Source: Nectonema munidae
Lineage: Eukaryota; Nematomorpha; Nectonematoida; Nectonematidae
Direction: 5' to 3'
NCBI GenBank assembly: GCA_030549495.1
Contig: JAUIRK010000898.1
Span: 744,001-808,000 of the forward strand
Length of the DNA stretch: 64,000 bases
Made by a program: the position numbers and the translations under genes. The notes under the pieces are model-generated. The model had not been told where the DNA came from and did no database searches. It saw nothing but the letters and a program-made list of their open reading frames with translations. This document shows, piece after piece, positions 1 to 9,900 of this stretch (positions are counted from its first letter, which is position 1; every line of letters begins with the position of its first letter).

Positions 1-680
1 ATTTTTTTATTTTGTTTTTAAATTTTTATCGTTAATGACTAATTTAACTTTTGAAAATATTCATATATATGTTTTTAGTAGTAGAAGTTACTTTTAATTT
101 ACTGATTTTAAGTTTGTTTTTTTCTTCCAATTTTTTTCAGAAATAAAAAAAAATAATCTTAACAAATGTTATAAAACATTTAATAGATAATAATTTAATA
201 TTACATTGGTTTTTATCTATTAAAATTTTATGTTTAAATAGGAAGGTAGATTTCTACCGTTTAGTATGAAATGAGTTAATTAAAATAACGATGTTTTTTA
301 CATAACTCTTTAAATTTTAGCTCAAATTGTGTGACTCGCGTTTTAATTGCGTTTTAATTTTAGTAATTATGCAAAAAATTTAGATTATACGATTAAAATT
401 GCATGTAAGTCGCCTAAGAGGCGCGTTTGACTAACTGTGATTAGAGTTAAACACCATATGCCAAAAGTTCGTGATGCAAAGGCGAAATAAAGCAATTTTG
501 TAAGTATAGCATCGATGTCATTTGAAAGAGTTATAATACTTGCCTTACATGTAACTACATATATAGTCTATTTATTCGTAATTTTTGGTGATGAAAATAT
601 GCGTTCTTTATCCCGTTTTACATCTTCCATTATCTCAGTGTTCTATGACTCTTTCAATTCATACATTAGAGTGAGGTCTA
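1..680. other. Upstream flank of inositol-3-phosphate synthase
   Basis: AT-rich DNA before the first coding ATG. It should contain the promoter and 5' UTR, but I see no convincing TATA box or initiator. A short GC-richer patch around 405-430 is the only compositional change. No other gene is visible. Confidence 0.4.
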
Positions 681-953
681 ATGGTCCAAGTGCAAGTCGC
701 TTCTCCCCTCGTGAAAGAGAGCGAATCGTGCTACGAAACCAAGTATGCGTACCGCTCAACCCTCGTCTCCACCGAAGACGCTGCGTACAAAGTGACTCCA
801 GTGGAGAAGGATGTTTGGATCAAGACGGACAAAAGAGTGCCTAGAGTTGGCTTGATGCTTGTCGGGTGGGGAGGCAACAATGGCTCTACGCTTACTGCAG
901 CTTTGGCCGCTTCTAAGCATTCCCTCACTTGGGAGACAAAAGACGGACTTCAA
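681..953 (+). CDS. INO1/ISYNA1: Inositol-3-phosphate synthase exon 1
   Basis: Residues 1-91, holding the Rossmann-type loop GWGGNNGST. It ends in phase 0 at a CAA|GTAAAT donor. Confidence 0.92.
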
Positions 954-3900
954 GTAAATCTTCCTTAATTTTCCTACCTAAAAACAGGATTCAAAAGCAT
1001 CCCATCTAACTTCAAATATTCATAGCAGTCTTTTTCGAAAGAGCTGGCAATGCATTTTCCCAATTGAGTTTTCAAAAAAAATTTGAATGTGAGAAAAAAG
1101 TAAATAAAATATATTATGATTAGATAAAATAAAATCCTAATCCGTTCGTGCTTCATTTCACAATCCCTATCTGGCAGTCTTAATCAGACATTTCTGGTTA
1201 ACACACTCTAGATTAGAAATATGTAGATTTTTAATGTAATATCTAGTAGTATAGAAATTTCATTAAGATATACATTCCAAAGATTCATCTACTTTTGCTT
1301 TCTAATAGCACTTTTAAAACATTAATATTCATTTTAAAGTTAATATGAAACAAATTCAAGGTATTAGTTTGCCAAAAGTCAACTTTTTAATAGTTATTTT
1401 TTGCAATTTAACCAACAAAGAATATGCTTGTAACTGATTTGAAAGATCCATTATATTTTGAAGAATTCACACAAATAATAAATAGATTCATCTATTGAAA
1501 AGCAGGTATTTAAATCTTATTTTAAATGAAAGCATCATTTTTCCAAATGTCTTCGCACAAATGTTTTTATCAAGGATGTAAGAAATTTTATTTCACGATT
1601 TTTAATTTTTATATCCTTGATAAAGATATTCGGGTCGATAACGTTTGGATAAATAAAGGTTTCAAAGGGTCCTCTTAATAATTATTAAATTTATTATATT
1701 TTTATTATCTTTCTATTTATTTAATGGACACATTTCTTCAAACATCTTATCATCAGATAAGAATAACTATTTAACTTACTGACTAATTAACCTAACCAGC
1801 TCACTAATTAACTAACTACCTCACTAAGCTTTAATTTAATTGTTTCATTCCTTTGATTTGGCACACCCTTGAACATTTTGAAGTGCCAAATTTTGTGACT
1901 CCTTTGAGATATCAATCATTTGATTACAATTTAATTCTGTTACTCTTTTGAACCTTCTAGAAACACGGATCATTTTATTACTACCTAGAATGGTTTAAAA
2001 TTTTAATCCCAATTTATTGTGATATTACATAATATGATATCATATAATAAAATCTAATTAAGTAATTTTATTTAAAAAAATTAAAAACCTTCATGGCTTA
2101 CAAATTTTTACAAAAAATTTTTTGTTACTTTTTCTCCAGGGTGTCTTTCGCAGCAAACCACTTTACATTCATAGCATATGTCACTTGATTTATTTTTACA
2201 CTTTGAAAAATTGTATTGCCTTAATTTAGGAGAGTTTAGTTCTAGTTTCAGTTTTGCAGGTCGAATATCTGGCCATTTTTGGTTCATGATATCTACTCCA
2301 TACCTTGTATTTTTTCTATGGCTTTCATTTATTGTAACACTTTTATGAGGTTGTTTCTTCATTTCAATTTCTAAAGCAGGAATTTCTCTTTTGTTCTTTC
2401 TATTAGTGGCAAGTAAAGTAGTGCCTTTATTTTTACATTTTTCTGTAAAAAATGGAGTCATTAGTAAAGTACATAGATATAGACGACTCTTTACTACCAT
2501 CTTTTCCAAGGTATGGGATTGAGTTACATCTACAAGACACGAGAAATTTTTTCCAAATTTATCAAGTTTTGAAGCCATATAAAACGTCGTCTTGATTTAC
2601 ATTTCAAAATTTGCCCGTCAATCCTTAGATTCTCTTTAGAATAAATCTTGTTTGAGAATTATGTATAAAACGTTGCCAAATATCACGGATAAGTAGTAAA
2701 TTCTCTTGGCACATTTTTTTTCTTCTTGAAAGGAAATCATCAAACCTTAGATGGTTCATTATGCTTTTGAATTTTTCACTGCTCATCGTATTTGCAAACG
2801 AAGGAGGTGCCCATACTTTGTTGCATAAATCATTTAAAGGTGTATTTTTAACTTCTAAAAAACCTCCTGCATTTTGTATACAAATGAAAGATAATTTTTC
2901 ATTATATAAATTAAAATCAGTTTCCGCTATTTTCCATGTAGAATTGTGTATTTTCTCGTACAGTTTTTAGCATAAAAGATTCAAAAACTAAATTGAAATC
3001 TGTTTTCGGTTTTTTTATTTTAATATTTTTTTTTTGAAAAGGGGGGGGGCGGGGGGAAAATTAAAAATTTGGTTTTAAAAAAACCCTCCTAACCAAACCT
3101 CCTTTTTTTTTTTTTTCCAACCTTTTTTTACCTCTTCCTCCCAATTTTAATTTTTCCATTTTTTTTTCCCTTGGTTTTTGGGGTGGGGGGTCCCCCCTCT
3201 TTTTTTCTTCTCTTCTCGCCCTCCAATTTAATAAAATAATACCTTCCGCACTTAAATGCGTTATATGCATAAAAGAACTTTGTTTTCCATATGCCTAAGA
3301 TTTATATGCAACTACTAGCGGGATAGCACCCTAGCGACCAGCATCAGTTAGATAAGATTACTTATTTTTTAAGGGTTTTCATTCAGAGGGGATGGTTATA
3401 ATTATATTTTTCAATTTTTTCTTTTAAGCTTAACCAAAATTTGTTACGAGACGCAATTCTTCCCTATTATAAATTAATTTTGCTTGAAATTTCAAATGTA
3501 TTTAAAATATTTATAAGAAACTTTTTTATCGCGTTTTATGTGTTTGTATGTGTAAGAGGATTAATTCTTTTTTATGATAAATGTTTTAGGAGGCCAATTT
3601 TTTAGGTTCAATCACGCAGGCGTCTACTCTGCGCTTGGGTTCAGACATTGATGGAAATGAAATATATGCGCCTATCAAAGATGTAGTGCCTCTGCTTGAC
3701 CCGAAAGAAATCTTAGTTGATGGTGATAAAAGCATGATTTATTTTATCTTTGCTTCTAGTTTCATTTTTTCCTAGGATGGGATATTTCTTCTTTCAATCT
3801 TGCGCAGTCCATGAAGAGAGCCAAAGTTATAGACATCAACTTGCAATCTCAGCTATGGCAAAGAATGGAAAAGATGAGGCCTAGAGCATCAGTTTTTTAT

Positions 3901-6900
3901 CCCGACTTCATCGCTGCTAACCAGGGTGATAGAGCAGATAATGTGTTGTCTGGGAGTAAATCGGATCACCTGCAAGCGATTAGAGCGGATATTCGCGATT
4001 TCAAACAAAAAAATACTCTTGAGAAGGTGAAGATTTTTTTAGTTTTTCATTATACCTTATGCTCCATGATTTTTTAATTTATGATGCCTAGAAATATCTT
4101 GTCTTAGCTACGTGTTTTCTTCTTTTTTTCAATTTTAGATCGTTGTGTTGTTCCTTCCTTTATCTTAATATATCATTTCTAATCGCTTTTTCTTTATATC
4201 TTTCAATTTTTTTTGTATCAAATTTTTGGCATGAAGTTTACCTTTTGCGAATTGAATATTCGATTTTGGCTCATATGATCTGGTTAATTTCATAAGGGTA
4301 CTTATTTGATGAAAGTTAATCTATTGTGTGTAAGTTTTTTCTTAGTTCTATAATTGAGGTTAGTTAGCTCTCTCGTTGTGAGCTAATTAAAATTATCTTC
4401 AAAACAACATATTGCTATTTATATTCTTTGCCTTCTATCTTTATTTCTTTTAAATAGGTCATTGTGTTTTGGACTGCAAATACTGAACGATTTTCTGATG
4501 TGCGTGTTGGTTTGAATACGACAGCAGATGAAATTTTATCATCCGTAAAGTCGAATGCCAGCGAAATTTCGCCATCCACGATTTTCGCAATTGCCTCCAT
4601 TCTTGAAAATTGTTCCTTCATCAATGGGTCTCCTCAAAACACCTTTGTTCCAGGTCAGAATTAACCTTATTCTAAATTAAATTGTCATGTTTCGTCTTTA
4701 TTTCCAATACAGGTGTGATTGAGCTTGCTGAGAGAGAAAATGTTTTCATAATTGGAGATGATTTGAAAACAGGACAGACCAAGTTTAAGTCTGTTTTAGT
4801 TGACTTTCTTATTTCCGCTGGCATCAAGCCAAAGTCCATCGTTAGTTACAATCATTTGGGCAACAATGATGGCTTCAATCTTTCTGCTCCTCAGCAATTC
4901 AAATCTAAGGAGGTAAATGAGGGAATATTTCGATTTGATGAATCTTTGATTTCAATTTATTTTTGCTTAGGTTACGAAAACAAACGTTGTTGATGATATG
5001 ATTGATTCTAATCCTCTTTTGTACAAAAACGGAGAAATTCCAGACCATTCTATCGTGATAAAGTACATACCATTTGTTGGAGATAGTAAAAGAGCGATGG
5101 ACGAATACTCAAGTGAACTGATGCTTGGCGGTCTCAGTACCATAGCAGTGCATAATGTCTGTGAAGTAAATATGCAATTTGTTTATCAAATACGCACCAT
5201 TATTTCGTATTGTAAAAGCCTCGTTTTATTGAGATGGTCTTGTGATTAATTTTGAGTTGGTTAATTTCTTCTGATTCCTTTAATTTTGTATGATAAGTGG
5301 TGCTTTTTATAAACAATTGGAGTGATTCGATTTGGTTAGTTTTGTCTGGACTCTTAAATGTTGATAGGCATTTTTGTAACCTTTGAATTTTATCATAAAT
5401 AATAATTTTTTGCAGAAAAGGAAGCGAATGGAACAAGTGTCATTCGCCGATTGTAAAAAAATTTCTTAATTTGCCCTGCCTAGAGCTGGCCATTTTACCC
5501 TGTCCAATATAAACCCGGGTAGGTTTTTTTGAGTAAAATCCATTACTCTGGTTTTTCCAAAAAATAATTAAAATTTTTTAGATAAGTATTAAGAGTTGCA
5601 ATCTTCTCACCAAAGCTGTTGCTATAATATATCAACTGCTGCAGATGAGTGGCTCAAATTACATCCGGGCAAAGTGATGACCGATTATAAAGAGAAACTT
5701 GAGTATAGAATGGAGATGGCTGCTTAATATTTATCCCTTTTTTTACATTTCTTGCTTATAACATCCAGATTTTGAACATATAAATGTATACATTTTCTTT
5801 TAGTCCTGTCCTCATTAAAATCGGTTTGTCCCCTCCCCCTCCTGTACTTGAAGTGCTGAGTTGAAGAAATAAGTCATAAAGACATGGGAAGATTAGCTCC
5901 TCAGATTCATTTTTATTTTATAAATGTCTTAAAATAAAAAAAAGTTGATTATTCTTTTTTTTATTTTAAGTAATTTATTTAAGAAATAAAAGGGCAAACA
6001 TTAAAAATGAATTTGAGGCGTTATTCTTTAGTGTTTTTTAGGAGGAGCTGATCTTCCCATGTTCTTATGACTTATTTCTTGTTCCAAGATTTTGGCCTTG
6101 TTTTGTCCTAGTATTTATCTTTGTTTTGGATATGACTTCTTTTTCTTTGGATGGGTGATGGGTGGCAATTGACGAGAGTGATCAAATTCCTATGCGGGCA
6201 GCTTATATAGCCAGCCCATAGGCGTGATAGGGAAGCCACCCTATTGGTCTCCTTAACTGGTCTGTTAGTGCCTAAATATGGAGTACTAATAGAGGGAGCA
6301 ACCCCGTCTACCTCTCCCTTTGAGGGAGTTGGCGTTTAGAGGTACCGCCTATCTCGTAGGTATGTTCCCTAATTTGAATTTGGTGAAAATTTGCCTCTCA
6401 GAAGCCAAAATTCCTAGGGCATGTTGTGTGCGTTCAGAACTTATTCCCTTGCAATTGTATGACTTCCTCTTTTGGGCTTTCTCTGAATGTCCCATCTGCC
6501 GGATTTTCACCCGATGTGATGCAAGAGAATTCTTCTCTCAGTCTATCCAGGGTTTGTCTCCTTTCTCTGGAAAGGAAACTGATCAGAATATAACTGACCA
6601 TGGATTTGCCCCCGAAATTCTTATTGCCGCGATGGTAACCTCCGAATCCGATCTGATTCGGTATCCGGGGAGCATGGTGATGGCTATCAGCTCCAGATCA
6701 GATATCTTGTATTCCGATGGCTATAGAATTCTGATCCCATACTATGCCCAGTCCCGTGAGTGATGTGTCTACATACACCGTCTCTTTGGGCACCATTGGG
6801 GAAAACATCTGCCATTCCGAGAAAATGGTGCACCATCCTTCTCAGACCAGATACTTTACTGTATTGTGATCCATAGTTTCTTCCAAAACTTTAAATCTCA

Positions 6901-9900
6901 ATGAGAAAAACCTTGGCTTATGGGTGATGGTCCCTAGGTAGTATGTTATTATACCTAGGACCTTTTGTTTCCATTTAACACTAGAATGACCGATATTTTT
7001 TACTATGGTTGGCCATAGTGTTGAAATCGACACTATTAGTTTTTTCTACTTTAAATCATAAAATGTTTACAAAAGTATTTAAATTATTTTAAGTTTTATT
7101 TATTACACATCTTACAAAGAGCATATATAACTCTGGAATTGCTTACTGAAAATGACGATTGCCATAAAGACCTCGTGCATATTGTAAAGCAATAAATGCT
7201 TCAAGCTTTTCAAAGCTTAGTGACCAAATAGTATTGGTTTTTTGAGCATACAACTCTGTATTTCTTTTTATTATTCGAAGCATTGGTTCACTTATAAAAA
7301 GCTTCCATGCCATGTAAGGTGATATCGAAGCTTGTCTTTTGACTAGAGGAGGTAAACCTGGTTTAGCAGAAAACACATTATGCTTTCTAACACGTCCTCG
7401 GTGAAAAAAAACAACTCTCTCCAAACAGAACCATCTTTTGTGACTACAGTGCAGCCTTGATCATCAAAATCTTCACTTTCAAGACTAGATAGATTCTTCT
7501 GATTTTACGAATGAATTAGAACTTTGACTCTACAAAGAGCAATCTTCGCTGGTTGATGCATCTTGAAAAGCTATATTCTCAGACATTTTTGTAATCAATG
7601 TAAAACAACGAAATAAAAGCAAAGATATGAAGCAAAAAAAGTATGAAGAAATGTGACGTATTTTTATTTCAACAAAAGATAAGCAAAATGTATGAAGCAA
7701 GAAGTATGCGTATCTGTAAAAAATATTAGATAATTCATCATGTGAAAGTGCATTGTAAGAATACACGTGTTCATAGCAATAAAAGAACTTCCGCCATTCT
7801 ATGTTCCTAGTCATTTGCTCCCTATTTTTCGCATATACATATATAATACATGGTAATGGGATAATATATGTTTATAAATAAAGATCTATTATCTATAAAT
7901 AATGTAAAAGTATTTGATTCAACTTATTAAAAGATGATGTCGAAAACGACACTTTTGCCAAGGGAGGTAAATTTGACGAAAAATTTTTGCCTTTCAAATT
8001 TTTTTAAAATTTTATGATAATTACTTCTAAAAACAAAGAAAAAATTCTAAAGTTCAAAGTAAACTGATTTGATGAATCAGGATTGAGTTATATATATTTT
8101 TGTAAAGTGAAATGTCGAAATCGACACCATGGCCATTCTAGTGTTAATAGAGGGTATCCACTTCACAAGGGAGGCTAAAACTAAGGCCACTAAGGCTTTA
8201 ACTACCAGTAGCCTGTTAGGAATCTATGTTAGGCTAGCCTGTCTAATCTTATACCGTAGAAAGTGTCCTTCAAATCTAGCCTGATACTCCATTGAAATAT
8301 TTTTGAAATGTACTTTAATTGGAATGGGACCACTAATTTCAAGGTAGGGGGCCTAAAAAGTTCTTTCGTAAACGTAAAATTGTTCCCCAGTCTTGTAGCG
8401 CCATTTGCTTTTGGGTACTAAAAACTATGGGCTGACAATTCTGGGATTGTTGATGCTCCTGATGATGGAGCATTTCAACATCTCCAGGAGAACCTTCGTC
8501 GAGATAAATTGTCTTAGACAGGCGGAGGGAAGAAGGAAGTTTGAGCATTTGCCGAATTTCTTCTGTGAGATCAATGCCGTAAATACTGGATTCGTTACCG
8601 TGAAGGATGCCTCCTTGGGAAGTGTCAACGAGGTGATGTTCTGGTGATATTCTTCTAAGATATCCCCTAGAGTAGCCAAGTCCAGGATTGATTCAACCTG
8701 TGTCTTAGGTTTAGGTGGCTTGTCCTTCTTTTCTATCTTTTTTAGGTTCTGGCTCTCTCTGGTGGGGATTTGTTTCTTGATCTTATCCGGGGACCTTTCC
8801 CATGTCCAGCTCTTCCTTCACCGGGACCCCTGTTTCATTACCGTAACCCGAATCTGGGTAATCATTACCTCATCCGAGTCACCTGAAAAACGTGAGGGAA
8901 AAAGGCGCCTCCATTTCTCTGAGTAATGTAGGTCTTTATTGGCCAGATTTCAGCTCAGAAAATCCATGAGCTCCTGTGGTCCCTGGTCTCCTTCTAGTAA
9001 GAGAATATCTAACTTGTGGAGCTCGCTTCCAGCTAATGGAGGTGGTTCTGTCGTGCCTAGCACCGCATCCAACTCCTCATTTGTTTGGAATCGTAGCAGG
9101 CTTCCTTGTCCTTGTGCCTTATGTCGATCTCCCATATCTTCCAGGATGTCTTTGGGCGGGAAGGTGAGGAGAGAATCCAATTCCATCAGTTGATTTTCGC
9201 GTGTCGTTATACCGGCTTGGGCTGAGCCTATTTCATCCCGGACTACTTCCCTGGGTGAGAGGGGCAGCACGGAATCTAGTTCCGCGGGTATTGTCATATG
9301 ATCAGTACAGGTATGATCCATGGGAGGTCAGAATTGACTTCAACCATGGTCAAATGGTTGTTGGTTAGCCCAAAGGAGAAGAGATCTTCTTTTGTCCGGG
9401 CTGGGCCACGGGCTGAGAATACTATCGGTCCGCTTACTGGAGTTCACTGGTGCGAAGGAGTGTGTGTTCTGGGTGTGGGTATCCTGACCTCCAGGAGGGG
9501 CTCCTGCCAACCTAGGCCTAAATCTAGAAGCAATACTTGGGTCTTTGGAGCGGTTTTTCCTGCTGGGAGCGCAGGTGGCTACCTCGGAGCGGACTCCGGA
9601 TGCACTATCCTGCTTCGGAGGATTCAGGCTCATCACCCACCGCACCATCCGTTGTTGTCTACTTCTTTGCTGGGGGTCCCCTTGGTGCCGGCGTCGAGCG
9701 AGCGAAAGCGAGTTTGATGCGAAATGAAGGAGCAGTTTGAACAGGAGCGGGATCCCGCATATCCTCGCTGCAGACGATGCGGCTCCGTATTGTGTCAAGT
9801 TGTATAGCGCTAGGATGTGTGTACACCGGTTGTTGTACAGTAAAGACAGCTTATAATTGATAATGTTACTATTATTATAACTTGATATTATTACTATTCA

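Noticed and set aside
515-844. Open frame of 109 codons overlapping the first inositol synthase exon in another frame
   Set aside because: No recognisable family, and the overlapping frame matches inositol synthase exactly. It is a shadow.
2761-2970. Plus-strand frame of 69 codons
   Set aside because: Opposite strand of the decayed piggyBac transposase, which explains the sequence better.
8939-9740. Several plus-strand frames in the GC-rich block
   Set aside because: GC-rich DNA gives long chance frames on both strands. The minus-strand translations look more protein-like, and neither strand gave a recognisable family.
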